DNA of 64,000 nucleotides. Origin: Rhizobium sp. NXC14. GTDB lineage: Bacteria > Pseudomonadota > Alphaproteobacteria > Rhizobiales > Rhizobiaceae. A program made the translations under genes and the position numbers. The stretch lies in contig NZ_CP021030.1 in assembly GCF_002117485.1 (NCBI RefSeq), forward strand, positions 2,111,001-2,175,000, in the 5' to 3' direction. Of this stretch, positions 26,938 to 35,953 are shown piece by piece (the first letter of the stretch is position 1; each line of letters opens with the position of its first letter). The notes beneath the pieces were generated by a model. The model was given only the letters and a program-made list of their open reading frames with translations, was not told where the DNA came from and did not search any database.

Positions 26938-28431
26938 ATGAAAGAACATGCGGTCGTGATATCGGGAGGAGGGCCGACGGGGCTGATGCTGGCGGGTGAA
27001 CTGGCCCTGGCGGGTGTCGATGTCGCCGTCGTCGAGCGGCGCGAGAACCAGGAGATCGTCGGTTCGCGTGCCGGCGGTCTGAGTTCGCGCACGCTCGAGG
27101 TTCTCGACCAGCGCGGCATCATCGATCGGTTCCTGGCGGAAGGCCAGATCGCCCAGGTCACTGGCTTTGCGGTCACGCGGCTCGATATCAGCGATTTCCC
27201 GACGCGGCACAATTATGGGCTGGCGCTGCGGCAGAAGCATATCGAGCGCATCCTCGCCGGCTGGGTCGGCGAGTTGCCGGTGACGATCTATCGCGGCCGC
27301 GAACTGACTGATTTCGAGCAGGACGACACCGGCGTCACCCTCGAACTCTCCGATGGTACGTCACTGCGGGCGGGCTATCTCGTCGGCTGCGATGGCGGCC
27401 GCAGCCTGGTTCGCAAGCTGGCGGGCATTGCCTTTCCGGGATGGGACGCGACGACCAGCAATATTCTCGCCGAGGCCGAGATGGAGGAGGAGCCGCCGCT
27501 CGGCGTCCATCGCACGGCGCTCGGCATGCATGCCTTCGGCCGCGAGGAATATGAAATCCGCGACGGCAAGGTGGTCTTCGCCAGCGAAGGTCCGATCAAT
27601 GTCATGGTTACGGAAAAGACTGCCGGGGGCACAGGCGAGCCGACGCTTGACGATCTCAAGCAAGCGCTGATCGCCGCCTGCGGAACCGATTATGGGATCC
27701 ACGGCCTGAAGTGGATATCAAGGTTCACCGATATGTCGCGCCAGGCGGAGGTCTACCGCAAGGGCAGGGCGCTGCTGGCGGGTGACGCCGCGCATGTGCA
27801 TTCGCCGGTCGGCGGGCAGGGCCTCAATACCGGTGTGCAGGATGCCGTCAATCTCGGCTGGAAGCTTGCCCAGGTGGTGAAGGGCATATCGCCCGAAGCC
27901 CTGCTCGACACCTATCACGCGGAGCGCCATCCGGTCGCCGCCCGCGTGCTGCGCACGACGATGGCCCAGGTCGCGCTGCAACGGACCGATGATCGCACCG
28001 AGGCTCTCAGAGAGGTCGTGCTGGAACTGCTTGGGCTGGAGGAGGCGCGCAAGAAGATCGCTGCCGAAATGTCCGGACTTGGCATCCGATACGACTTCGG
28101 CGAGGGGCATCCGCTGCTCGGCCGCCGAATGCCTGATCTCGATCTGGTCACGCCGGACGGCCCCTTTCGTCTCTTCACCCTGTTGAGAGAGGCGAGGCCG
28201 GTGCTGTTGAACCTCGCCTCGCGCGGCAGCCTCGACACCGGGCCATGGTCAGGCCGCGTGCCTCTGGTCGAGGCCAGCTATGATGGGCTGTGGGAGCTGC
28301 CGGCGCTGGGGGCGGTTGCGGCGCCGACTGCGGTGCTGATCCGGCCTGACGGATACGTCGCATGGGTAGGCGAGGGATCCGGGAATGGCCTCGACGCAGC
28401 GATGAGCACCTGGTTCGGGCCGCCTCGCTAA
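26938..28431 (+). CDS. FAD-dependent aromatic monooxygenase (PheA/TfdB family)
   Basis: Class A flavin monooxygenase of 497 residues. It has the N-terminal FAD fold (AVVISGGGPTGLMLAGELAL), the DG motif (YLVGCDGGRSLVRKLAGI), the GD motif (ALLAGDAAHVHSPVGGQGLN) and a C-terminal thioredoxin-like domain (LDLVTPDGPFRLFTLLREAR). This architecture is shared by phenol-type hydroxylases and by rifampicin/tetracycline-inactivating enzymes, so the substrate is open. The ATG follows AGAGGAG by 7 bases. A longer in-frame extension to 26689 is rejected because the FAD fold starts at once from 26938. Confidence 0.9.
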   Translation: MKEHAVVISGGGPTGLMLAGELALAGVDVAVVERRENQEIVGSRAGGLSSRTLEVLDQRGIIDRFLAEGQIAQVTGFAVTRLDISDFPTRHNYGLALRQKHIERILAGWVGELPVTIYRGRELTDFEQDDTGVTLELSDGTSLRAGYLVGCDGGRSLVRKLAGIAFPGWDATTSNILAEAEMEEEPPLGVHRTALGMHAFGREEYEIRDGKVVFASEGPINVMVTEKTAGGTGEPTLDDLKQALIAACGTDYGIHGLKWISRFTDMSRQAEVYRKGRALLAGDAAHVHSPVGGQGLNTGVQDAVNLGWKLAQVVKGISPEALLDTYHAERHPVAARVLRTTMAQVALQRTDDRTEALREVVLELLGLEEARKKIAAEMSGLGIRYDFGEGHPLLGRRMPDLDLVTPDGPFRLFTLLREARPVLLNLASRGSLDTGPWSGRVPLVEASYDGLWELPALGAVAAPTAVLIRPDGYVAWVGEGSGNGLDAAMSTWFGPPR

Positions 28432-28450
28432 TAGGGGAACAGCCGCAGCG

Positions 28451-29182
28451 CTAAGCGGCCAGCGAAATCGGCGCGCCGTCTGGCATTGGCTCCGGCATCG
28501 GTTTGCCGCGGCGCTCCCAGGTGCGGCGGCTGATGCCGAAGGCCTCCCAAGGGCGGGCTGCACTGAGGGAATTGCCGAGATATTCGGCCCTGGAAACGGC
28601 GCCGGCGGCCCGCCGCTGCTCTTCCTTTCGGCTTCGTTCGCGTTGGCGCCGCTTTTCCTTCTGCAGTTTTGCTCTTTTCGCCTTCGGCACGTCGAAGGCG
28701 CCGATGGTGCGAATGTCGAGCGCGCTGCGTTCGGCGTAGCTGAGATGCAAGGCGTGACCGAGCGCATCGGCGGTCAGGGCAGCAAAGCGCACTCTCGTCC
28801 GCTCGTAGATGATTTCCTCGATTGCGGCTTTCCCGGCCCAGGGCAGCCATCGCGCCGCCCAGCCGAGAACCACCTCGACAAACCCTTCCTTGAATTCGAC
28901 AAAGGCGAGGCCGGCGATTACCTCGGCATAGATCAAGGCGTCATCCGCCTCCGGCACAATCTCGCCATGTCGATGCCTGATCAATTTTTCGATCTCGCGC
29001 GTCCGCCCACGGAAATGGTTCCAGCGGCCGCCTCGCATGCGCCGCTGCACGGCCTTGTAGCCCAATAGACAGTCGCCGATCGTGATCGCGGTTATATCCC
29101 GCGTAAGACCCTCCGCAAGACCGGCCTCGTCGACCCGACCTGCCGATCGAGCCCCTTCATCCGCGCCGATGAGACGATCCAT
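28451..29182 (-). CDS. Hypothetical protein with C-terminal HTH-like segment
   Basis: Unrecognised 243-residue protein. The middle is rich in aromatic and charged residues (GWAARWLPWAGKAAIEEII). Residues about 165-205 are a long Lys/Arg/Glu helix (KRAKLQKEKRRQRERSRKEE). The C-terminus ends in a helix-turn-helix-like PWEAFGISRRTWERRGKPMP, which suggests nucleic-acid binding. The ATG at 29182 follows AAGGAGAAACG; in-frame upstream extension lacks a good site. It converges on the FAD monooxygenase gene and diverges from the cyclase gene. Similar HTH endings are recalled from plasmid- and phage-borne rhizobial proteins. Confidence 0.6.
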   Translation of the reverse strand: MDRLIGADEGARSAGRVDEAGLAEGLTRDITAITIGDCLLGYKAVQRRMRGGRWNHFRGRTREIEKLIRHRHGEIVPEADDALIYAEVIAGLAFVEFKEGFVEVVLGWAARWLPWAGKAAIEEIIYERTRVRFAALTADALGHALHLSYAERSALDIRTIGAFDVPKAKRAKLQKEKRRQRERSRKEEQRRAAGAVSRAEYLGNSLSAARPWEAFGISRRTWERRGKPMPEPMPDGAPISLAA

Positions 29183-29460
29183 CGTTTCTCCTTTGCGACC
29201 AGGCCCGAGAGGCCGAAACGAGTGACTGTAGCGGAAGCGGGGGCGGTGAAGCTCGCTTTTTGTGCGCGAGATCCACCGATTTTCGCGGGTGGTGGCGCAA
29301 CTGCAAAACGGACGATCCCGTCCGGTTTTCGGGCGGCGGCGCCGGATCCGGGCGATGGGGGACGAGCTCATCCGGCCGGTCGATTTCTATTGAGAATGGC
29401 CCGTGTTATCATCCCTGGACTGACGTCATCAGCCGTATTGTCAGCACAGAGACTTGTTCG

Positions 29461-30867
29461 ATGAGCGAAATGGACGTGCTTTTTGCCAGCCTGCGACAGG
29501 CGGCTGACCCTGAGACGGTCGAGTGCATCGAAAATGTCGTCAAGCACGGCGCCGATCGCGATCTCAATCGCATCAATGCGCTCGCCTTTGCCGATAAGCA
29601 TCATCTCGATGCAGAAAAAACCATCGCCGCCTTTCTGCATGCAGCCCGGATCGGCGCATTCGAGATGACCTGGAACGTGCTTTGCCCGGGATGCGGCGGC
29701 GTGCTGGACAGCGGCGCAACCCTCAAGGGGGTCAACCAGGAAACCTATCATTGTGCACTCTGCGCCGCCGGATACGAACCGACCCTCGACGAAATGGTCG
29801 AGGTCACCTTCACGGTCAGCCCGCGCGTGCGCAGGATTGCCGCCCACGAGCCCGACCGGCTGCCGCCGCTCGAATATTACCGGCAGATTTTCTTCAGCTC
29901 CGGCGTCGACCTGCCGGAGGATCTGGAAGCGAAGTTCGACCGCATTCTGCTGGAGATGATCGAGCTGGCGCCGGGCGAGAAAGCCTTCGTTTCGCTGCAG
30001 CTGCCGGCGCAATTTGTCATCATCTTCGATGCGGTGACCCATTCGGCGCAGTTCATCGATGTGCAGGGCGAGCCGACCGACGAGCGCCAGAATCTTTCCA
30101 TGGTCATCAGCCGCGGGCATGCGCTGAATGAAACGGTGACGCTGCGCCCCGGCTTGCTGCGGCTCACCCTCGAGAACCACACCGATCGCCGGGTGGTGCC
30201 GAATGTCTGTATTGCCGGCGATGAGCTGCACGAACTCCTCGGCCGCAGGCGGGCGTTCCTGACGGCCAAGCGGCTGCTGACGAACCAGAGCTTTCGCGAC
30301 ATCTACCGGACCGATACGCTCGACGTCGACCAGCGCCTGAAGATTACCAGCCTGACCTTCCTCTTCACCGATCTCAGGGGCTCGACCGCGCTTTACGAAC
30401 GTGTCGGCGATCTGGCCGCTTTCGATCTGGTGCGGGCGCATTTTCGCGTCCTTCACGAGATCGTCGCCACCGAGGCCGGAGCGGTCGTCAAGACGATCGG
30501 CGATGCCGTGATGGCGACCTTTCCGAGCCCGGACCGGGCGGTTGCGGCGGCGCTGAGGATGCGCGAGGCGATGCGCCGGCTGAATACCGAACACGGCAGC
30601 GAAGACCTGCTGCTGAAGATCGGCATCCACGAGGGACCATGCCTCGCCGTCAACCTGAACGACAGGCAGGACTACTTCGGCCAGACGGTCAATATCGCCT
30701 CCCGCGTCCAGGGCCTTGCCGACCCGAACGTGATCATGACGACCGAGGCGATCGTCGAAGATGCCACTGTGTCGGAGATCCTGCGCGACAGCGGCGTCAC
30801 ATCGGCCTCACGAATGGCCGAGCTTCAGGGCATCGGCAGGGAGGTCAGGATCTTCGCCCTGTCGTGA
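29461..30867 (+). CDS. Class III adenylate cyclase with N-terminal DUF5939-like domain
   Basis: Predicted soluble adenylate cyclase of 468 residues. The N-terminal half resembles DUF5939 and carries a zinc-ribbon-like pair of CXXC motifs (CPGC at 75-78, CALC at 98-101). The C-terminal cyclase domain (about 295-468) keeps the key residues: metal Asp304 (FTDLRGST), purine-selecting Lys344, metal Asp348 (KTIGDAVM), Asp404 in DYFGQ, Asn411 and Arg415 (VNIASR). The Lys/Asp pair predicts ATP as substrate. A 278-base divergent spacer separates it from the upstream minus-strand gene. Confidence 0.88.
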   Translation: MSEMDVLFASLRQAADPETVECIENVVKHGADRDLNRINALAFADKHHLDAEKTIAAFLHAARIGAFEMTWNVLCPGCGGVLDSGATLKGVNQETYHCALCAAGYEPTLDEMVEVTFTVSPRVRRIAAHEPDRLPPLEYYRQIFFSSGVDLPEDLEAKFDRILLEMIELAPGEKAFVSLQLPAQFVIIFDAVTHSAQFIDVQGEPTDERQNLSMVISRGHALNETVTLRPGLLRLTLENHTDRRVVPNVCIAGDELHELLGRRRAFLTAKRLLTNQSFRDIYRTDTLDVDQRLKITSLTFLFTDLRGSTALYERVGDLAAFDLVRAHFRVLHEIVATEAGAVVKTIGDAVMATFPSPDRAVAAALRMREAMRRLNTEHGSEDLLLKIGIHEGPCLAVNLNDRQDYFGQTVNIASRVQGLADPNVIMTTEAIVEDATVSEILRDSGVTSASRMAELQGIGREVRIFALS

Positions 30868-31014
30868 GCCGCATCCGCTGATCCCGCCTATTATCTCTGC
30901 TACCCAGCAGACGGTAGAACTCGCCCACATTCGAGGTGATCGCAGAAGCGATCCGCCAATCCTGATGCCTATGCAGGAGAAGAAACGCCAGAGCCGCCGC
31001 CCCGGCGTTTCGAT

Positions 31015-32802
31015 TCAAGCCACCAGCCCCTTGGTCAGTTCCAGCGCCTGGCGTTCGAATAGCCGGCGATAGATGCCGCCATTGAGCCGGATCAGCGCCT
31101 GGTGGTCGCCCTCTTCGACGATCTTGCCCTTGTCGAACACCAGCAGCCGGTCCAGCGCCCGCACGGTGGACAGCCGATGGGCGATGACAAGCGTCGTGCG
31201 GCCGTCCATCAGGCGTTCCATGGCTTGCTGGATCTGCACTTCGCTTTCGCTGTCGAGGCTCGACGTCGCCTCGTCGAGGATCAGGATCGGGGCATCGGCC
31301 AGGAAGGCGCGGGCGATGGCGACACGCTGCCGTTCGCCGCCCGACAGCTTGACGCCGCGTTCGCCGACCATCGTCTCATAGCCCTTGGGCAGGTCCATGA
31401 TGAAGCCGTGGGCATTGGCCTGTTTCGCCGCCTGCTCGATCTCGCGCCGCGAGGCGTTCGGCCTGGAATAGGCGATATTCTCCGCCAGCGTGCGGTGGAA
31501 CAGGATCGGCTCCTGCTGCACGATGGCGATCTGGCCGCGCAGGCTCGATTGTGTGACCGCGGCGATATCCTGCCCGTCGATGCGAATGGCGCCCGAGTTC
31601 ACGTCATAGAGGCGCTGGATGAGCTTGACGAAAGTCGTCTTGCCCGAGCCCGAATGCCCGACCAGGCCGACGCGCTCACCAGATTTGATGGTGACCGAAA
31701 AATCGCGGTAAAGCGGGTCGGGGTGCGCCCCATACTGGAAAGTGACCCGATCGAAGACGATCTCGCCCGCGCCGATCGCAATCGAGTTGGCGTTCGGCCT
31801 GTCCTCGATGCCGAGCGGCATCCTGTCGAGCAGCACCAGCTCCTCCATGTCGTTGACGGCACGCTGCAGGTTGCGGATGTCCTGGCCGACATTGCGCAGA
31901 TAACCTTGTAGGACGAAGAACATCGCCAGCACGAAGGTGATGTCGCCGGCGCTCGCCAGCCCCTGCCGCCACATGATCAGGCCCGTCCCCAGAATGCCGG
32001 CCTGCATGGATACCATCATGATGCCCTGGATCGTGCCGCTCAAGGTGCCGCGCTTCCATGTCCGTCGCGTGCGGCTGTCCCATTTGCCCAGCACGTGGCG
32101 CAAGCGGGCTTCTTCGCGGTTTTCAGCCCCGAAGGCCTTGACCACCGAATTGCAGCTGATGGCATCCGCAAGCGCGCCGCCGAGCTTGGTGTCCCAGGCA
32201 TTGGCAAGCCTCGCCGCCGGCGACACGAAGCCCATGGAAAGCGCTACAGTCACGCCGATATAGACAAGCGACCCTGCAGCCACGATCAGGCCCATGACCG
32301 GCCAGTAGCTGCCGAGCACCATACTGGCGCCGACCAGCATTACGATAGACGGCAGCAGCGCGACCAGCAGCACGTCGTTGAGCAAGTCGAGCGCCCACAT
32401 CCCGCGAGTGATCTTACGCACCGTCGAACCCGCAAAGCTGTTGGCGTGCCAGTCGGTCGAGAAACGCTGCACCTTGTGGAAACCGTCATTGGCCACATCG
32501 GCCATGATGCGCAGCGTCAGCCGGATGATGCCGTTGAAAATGAACCAGCGCAGCACGACACTGGTGAGGCCGAGCACCACGACGACGAAGGCGCTGAGCG
32601 CACCGTCGGCGGCGTGACCGCCGGCAATGGTATCGACGATCTGGCCCGAAAACACCGGCACCATGACCTCGGCAAGCGTGCTGGCCGCAACCAACACAAT
32701 GATAACGCCCACCAGAACAGCACGGTGGCGCCAATGATGAAAAACAAAGCCGAGCACGTGACGATAGGCGTCGGCGCGGAAATCGAGCTTCTTGCGAGTC
32801 AT
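31015..32802 (-). CDS. ABC exporter, fused membrane and ATP-binding domains (MsbA type)
   Basis: Half-transporter of 595 residues. About six hydrophobic segments fill the first 320 residues (VLVGVIIVLVAASTLAEVMV; VLLVALLPSIVMLVGASMVL), followed by an ATPase domain. That domain has Walker A VGHSGSGKTTF, Q-loop VQQEPILFH, signature KLSGGERQRVAIARAFL, Walker B PILILDEATSSLD and switch His (IAHRLSTV). It should work as a homodimer exporting a lipid, peptide or drug. The substrate is unknown. No partner gene lies beside it; a 147-base gap separates it from the cyclase gene. Confidence 0.92.
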   Translation of the reverse strand: MTRKKLDFRADAYRHVLGFVFHHWRHRAVLVGVIIVLVAASTLAEVMVPVFSGQIVDTIAGGHAADGALSAFVVVVLGLTSVVLRWFIFNGIIRLTLRIMADVANDGFHKVQRFSTDWHANSFAGSTVRKITRGMWALDLLNDVLLVALLPSIVMLVGASMVLGSYWPVMGLIVAAGSLVYIGVTVALSMGFVSPAARLANAWDTKLGGALADAISCNSVVKAFGAENREEARLRHVLGKWDSRTRRTWKRGTLSGTIQGIMMVSMQAGILGTGLIMWRQGLASAGDITFVLAMFFVLQGYLRNVGQDIRNLQRAVNDMEELVLLDRMPLGIEDRPNANSIAIGAGEIVFDRVTFQYGAHPDPLYRDFSVTIKSGERVGLVGHSGSGKTTFVKLIQRLYDVNSGAIRIDGQDIAAVTQSSLRGQIAIVQQEPILFHRTLAENIAYSRPNASRREIEQAAKQANAHGFIMDLPKGYETMVGERGVKLSGGERQRVAIARAFLADAPILILDEATSSLDSESEVQIQQAMERLMDGRTTLVIAHRLSTVRALDRLLVFDKGKIVEEGDHQALIRLNGGIYRRLFERQALELTKGLVA

Positions 32803-33248
32803 TTTAACCAGCCCGGCCGGTATCGGAAACCGGTCCTCAAAATCGAGAGTTAAAAGGCAGCCACGCGGAAGACGAAGTGATCCCGTCAGATCAATCGGGC
32901 TGTGAAGGGAGAAAAAACCGCTTATCGCGCGCGCTAGGGGCGAGCCGCGAATGGATATGACCTAGCGTCGGGACATACCGCACGGGAAGGCTTCGATGAT
33001 TGCTGATGTCATTCAACGCCTCCCTTATGTTCGATCTGAAGCGGTAGCGTTTTGTAGCGAAGCAATTCGCCCTTGCCAAGAGGGAATTTACAACCCTACG
33101 GAAAGTGATGCGAAAACGACACAATTCGAAGACTGGGAAAATTCGTGCGCGCTGAGGGTCGCGAGCCGGATCACGTCGAGGCGCAACGCCCGATCGTCAA
33201 GATGTCGCCCTCCTGATGCGCCAAACCCCTGAACGGCGAACCGGTCTT
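32803..33248. other. Intergenic, at most a gene remnant
   Basis: No intact gene is supported. A plus-strand frame ending at a TGA near 33215 reads FVRAEGREPDHVEAQRPIVK without a good start and with a stop about 50 codons or fewer upstream, so it may be the tail of a lost gene. The ABC exporter promoter should lie near 32803-32900. Nothing else is seen. Confidence 0.35.
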
Positions 33249-33434
33249 TCAATAGCTGCACGAGCGAGCATTGCTGGGCCTGAAGCCGCCCGCGCAGGCC
33301 GGGTTCCTCGAAGTATCCCGCTGATACTGAAAATCCTCCCGGTCCTGCCTCGATGGCGAGGTGTTACAGGAAGACATGAGCGTGGACAAACCGATCATCG
33401 CGCCGGTTGCGACCATTGTGAGGAATCGGGTCAT
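33249..33434 (-). CDS. Small predicted lipoprotein (61 aa)
   Basis: Starts MTRFLTMVATGAMIGLSTLM and continues SSCNTSPSRQDREDF. This is a short positively charged start, a hydrophobic helix, and a lipobox-like LMSSC with Cys at about residue 23. The mature part is only about 38 residues with two more cysteines. AGGAGAAG lies 5-12 bases before the ATG, supporting translation. No family is recognised. It is likely an outer- or inner-membrane-anchored small lipoprotein. Confidence 0.55.
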   Translation of the reverse strand: MTRFLTMVATGAMIGLSTLMSSCNTSPSRQDREDFQYQRDTSRNPACAGGFRPSNARSCSY

Positions 33435-33651
33435 CTAAGCTTCTCCTGAGGTTTGTCTCGGCAATCTATCATGCCGATACAACCAGATGCGAGGACCGGC
33501 GAGAGTGATCACGCTGATCTGATAGGAAATGGCTTCGATCATCGAGCGATCGTCCCTCGTGATCCTGCAATCCCGATAATCTGCTCGAGCTATTCTGCGA
33601 TTATGGAAGGAAGTTCATAGTGTTCTCTAGCGAACTAATCGCGATTTCGCC

Positions 33652-33680
33652 TTGAACAAATCGGTGATTTTCAGTAATAT
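33652..33680 (+). promoter_or_regulatory. Predicted sigma-70 promoter for the DUF982 gene
   Basis: TTGAAC (33652-33657) and TAATAT (33675-33680) are separated by 17 bp, 36 bases before the ATG at 33717. The surrounding sequence is unusually AT-rich for the window. It is predicted from consensus only. Confidence 0.5.
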
Positions 33681-33716
33681 TGTTCCATAAAAAAGTAATA
33701 TAAATGGGAGGTTACT

Positions 33717-33998
33717 ATGTCGGAAGCTCGGTTCGAGCCGGTTTTTCTTCATCGTCAGCATTTCGTCGCCGAGATCAAAAGTCTTGACGAAATCTTCGAT
33801 TTTCTGGATGAGTGGCCGCAGGACAAGCGAGGTCTGGCATATGACACTCTGCTGAAGGCGTGCAGGGATACCGCCAAGGGGGCATTTCCTCTCAGCGCCG
33901 CGCGCGAGAATTTCCGCCGTTTTCTGAAGATGTCGGGCATGCTCGACAGCGGCCCCAAATTCGAGGGGATGGGCGATCGAAACGTCGGCAATGCTTGA
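33717..33998 (+). CDS. DUF982 domain protein
   Basis: Small 93-residue protein of the DUF982 family, which is greatly expanded in Rhizobiaceae and of unknown function. Family pattern: FEPVFLHRQHFVAEIKSLDE, then IFDFLDEWPQDKRGLAYDTL with the conserved WP, then ACRDTAKGAFPLSAARENFR. GGGAGG lies 5 bases before the ATG, and a good promoter is predicted at 33652-33680. A second DUF982 gene lies at 35380. Confidence 0.85.
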   Translation: MSEARFEPVFLHRQHFVAEIKSLDEIFDFLDEWPQDKRGLAYDTLLKACRDTAKGAFPLSAARENFRRFLKMSGMLDSGPKFEGMGDRNVGNA

Positions 33999-34159
33999 AG
34001 AGCCACGTCTGTTCGCGACGATCTGAGCTGGCGTGCTGCCACGTCATAAGCGGCGCGTCCCGAATCTCCGGTCATAACCGACCGCGGCGCCGCGGAATGC
34101 CGCAACAGTCTCAGCGGATTTCACCGGCTCTATGCGCGTCGCCCCCGTCGCGACGCGCT

Positions 34160-34987
34160 TTAGCCAAGGCTGGCACCCGCCCAATCGCAGCGGAAGACCA
34201 GCACGGGCTTCGAAAATCCCTTGATGCGCCGGCGCGTCGCGTGGGCAAAGAGGTCGCCGGCGCCAAATTCCCGGAATATATTCTCCGACACGAGGATCTG
34301 GTCACTGGCTGCGGCCGCGCAGAGGCGGGCTGCGAGCTGCACGGTGGAGCCGAAGAGGTCGTTGCTGTCCTCGACCGGCTCGCCGCAATCGAGCCCGATG
34401 CGAACATGGATCGGCTCGGCCTTGCTGCCGTTGTAATGCTGGAATTCCTGCTGGATCGCCATGGCGCATTCGACGGCTGCGGTCGTCTCCGCGAAGGCGG
34501 CCATGATGCCGTCGCCGGTGTGCTTCACTTCGCGGCCGGAATTTTTGCCGAGGCACCGGCGCACGATCGCGTCATGCGCCCTGACCAGCTCCGTCCCCAT
34601 GCGGTCGCCGAGGCGCGCCGTCATCTCGGTCGAGCCGACAATATCGGTAAACAGGATCGCCCGGTGGCCAGGATCCATCCGCGGCGCGGATTGGCCCGGC
34701 GCCGGATCGGGGTCATTGATGCGACCGAGAAAGGCCTCGACAGCCGACAGAGCCACCTCGACGACCTCATTGGCGACGAAACCGTGCGCTTCGCGATGTA
34801 CGCAGTGGACGGTTTCGACATCGGGCGCATCCACCAGACAGAAGGCCGTACCGCGCCGCTCGTCGAACCAATAAGTCAGAAACTTGACGCCGTATCGATC
34901 CTGAATGTCGATATCCATGCGATGCGCCTGGGCAACCTCGGCGGCTGACGTTCCTTCGAGGTAGTGCCGGTCCATGAAGATAGGCAT
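34160..34987 (-). CDS. DUF4242 - class III nucleotide cyclase fusion
   Basis: A 275-residue fusion. Residues 1-80 match the small DUF4242 family (IFMDRHYLEGTSAAEVAQAH; VKFLTYWFDERRGTAFCLVD). Residues about 105-265 are a cyclase domain with metal Asp115 (LFTDIVGST), Lys155 and Asp159 (VKHTGDGIMAAF), Asp210 (NDLFGS) and Arg221. The transition-state Asn is replaced by Gln217 (STVQLAARLC), so activity may be low or altered. DUF4242 proteins are related to nickel-binding SCO4226. No membrane segment is seen; GGGAGG precedes the start. Confidence 0.85.
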   Translation of the reverse strand: MPIFMDRHYLEGTSAAEVAQAHRMDIDIQDRYGVKFLTYWFDERRGTAFCLVDAPDVETVHCVHREAHGFVANEVVEVALSAVEAFLGRINDPDPAPGQSAPRMDPGHRAILFTDIVGSTEMTARLGDRMGTELVRAHDAIVRRCLGKNSGREVKHTGDGIMAAFAETTAAVECAMAIQQEFQHYNGSKAEPIHVRIGLDCGEPVEDSNDLFGSTVQLAARLCAAAASDQILVSENIFREFGAGDLFAHATRRRIKGFSKPVLVFRCDWAGASLG

Positions 34988-35379
34988 CGCGCGTCCTCCC
35001 AGATCCGCCGCGTGCGAGAGATGGCATTGTACGATCTGGATTCATTCCCGTCCACCTTCGGGACAATCAATGCCTGATCGTTGCCAGGCGTTGCTTCCGA
35101 GAAGGCAACGCGTTGCTGCACGCCCGATAGAATATGCATGGATATTGGTGATTTTAATGAGTGGGTGTAATGAGTTCAGTCTGATATTTACCATAATCGG
35201 TCGTTTAATGCTGATAGCGAGAGTTCCGGAACCCCTCGAGAAGCTTCAGACGTTTCCCGTTTCAAGCGTCGCCTGCCGGATCCCGCCGGGAGAGACGTGT
35301 CTTTCACGGTCATGGTGCCAAGGATCGAAGGCCGCTGCCAACGGCATGCTAATTGCAAAGTATCGGTTAGCTCGCCGAA
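34988..35379. other. Intergenic, no supported gene
   Basis: Between the divergent cyclase and the DUF982 gene. The middle (about 35135-35220) is AT-rich and probably holds promoters for both. Open frames on either strand lack ribosome-binding sites or recognisable features. No repeat or RNA was identified. Confidence 0.4.
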
Positions 35380-35658
35380 ATGAGGAAAAGCTGTAGCAAA
35401 GTGAGACAGACGGCAAATTTTCGACCGGTAGGCCTGGCCTCCATGGGGCTCGGCCATTATGCCGTTATCAACTCAGTGTGGGATGCCGCGCGAACGCTGC
35501 TCCGTGACTGGCCGGTGGATGACGGCGAAGAATATTTCGAAGCGGTCAAGGCCTGCCTGGATGCGATTACCGGCGATCTCTCGCCGGATCATGTGCGCGC
35601 CGTCTTCATCAGGGCCGCGCAGGAGGCGGGCATCGCCGTCATAGAAGCCGCCGACTGA
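35380..35658 (+). CDS. DUF982 domain protein
   Basis: Second DUF982-family protein, up to 92 residues: FRPVGLASMGLGHYAVINSV, then WDAARTLLRDWPVDDGEEYF with the conserved WP, then FIRAAQEAGIAVIEAAD. Function unknown. The start is uncertain: ATG 35380 has no good ribosome-binding site, and GTG 35401 gives a protein beginning at RQTANFRPV, closer to family length. It is not adjacent to a recognisable partner; the LexA-box operon begins about 100 bases downstream. Confidence 0.8.
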   Translation: MRKSCSKVRQTANFRPVGLASMGLGHYAVINSVWDAARTLLRDWPVDDGEEYFEAVKACLDAITGDLSPDHVRAVFIRAAQEAGIAVIEAAD

Positions 35659-35725
35659 CCAGCGGCCGCATTCTGACCAGCGGCGCATCCTAGTTCCTGT
35701 TTCAAAGACACACTCGTGGTCGCGC

Positions 35726-35769
35726 TTGACTTTTTCAGCTAAAAGTCTAAATTAGAACAAAACAGGAAC
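35726..35769 (+). promoter_or_regulatory. Promoter with LexA (SOS) box
   Basis: TTGACT (35726-35731) and TAAATT (35748-35753) with a 16-bp spacer form a good sigma-70 promoter. Right after it, GAAC (35755-35758), seven bases, and GAAC (35766-35769) make a GAAC-N7-GAAC direct repeat, the exact form of the LexA operator established in alphaproteobacteria including Rhizobium. It ends 13 bases before the ATG at 35783, so LexA bound here would block transcription initiation. Confidence 0.7.
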
Positions 35770-35782
35770 ATTGGAGATGGTC

Positions 35783-35953
35783 ATGACACATACGGAACAG
35801 GTGATCGCCAACGCCCTTGCCCTCGTCGAAGCCTCTCGCGCCGCCCGCGAGCGGGATCAGCAGCGCCGCGCCGCCTGGCAGAAAAAGGTGGAACTCAGCC
35901 GTCCGCTGCCGCCTCTGCCGCGCCCGGTCCAATTGCCGCTGGCGCTGAACTGA
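35783..35953 (+). CDS. Small protein, first gene of a predicted SOS mini-operon (56 aa)
   Basis: Starts MTHTEQVIANALALVEASRA, is strongly helical and Arg/Glu-rich to about residue 40, and ends in a proline-rich tail (SRPLPPLPRPVQLPLALN). No family is recognised. The ATG at 35783 is 7 bases after GGAG; an ATG at 35777 is also in frame. Expression is expected to be induced by DNA damage because the promoter carries a LexA box. The stop overlaps the start of the next gene (TGATG), so the two are translationally coupled. The Pro-Leu tail ending is reminiscent of a protein-docking peptide, but that is speculation. Confidence 0.65.
   Translation: MTHTEQVIANALALVEASRAARERDQQRRAAWQKKVELSRPLPPLPRPVQLPLALN

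Noticed and set aside
32996..33232. A 78-codon plus-strand open frame between the ABC exporter and the small lipoprotein gene
   Set aside because: No ribosome-binding site and an Arg/Ser-rich second half; a competing frame looks more protein-like but has no start.
33630..33646. GTTC-N6-GAAC near 33630-33640 as a LexA box
   Set aside because: The alphaproteobacterial LexA site is a direct repeat with a 7-base spacer; this is an inverted pair with the wrong spacing.
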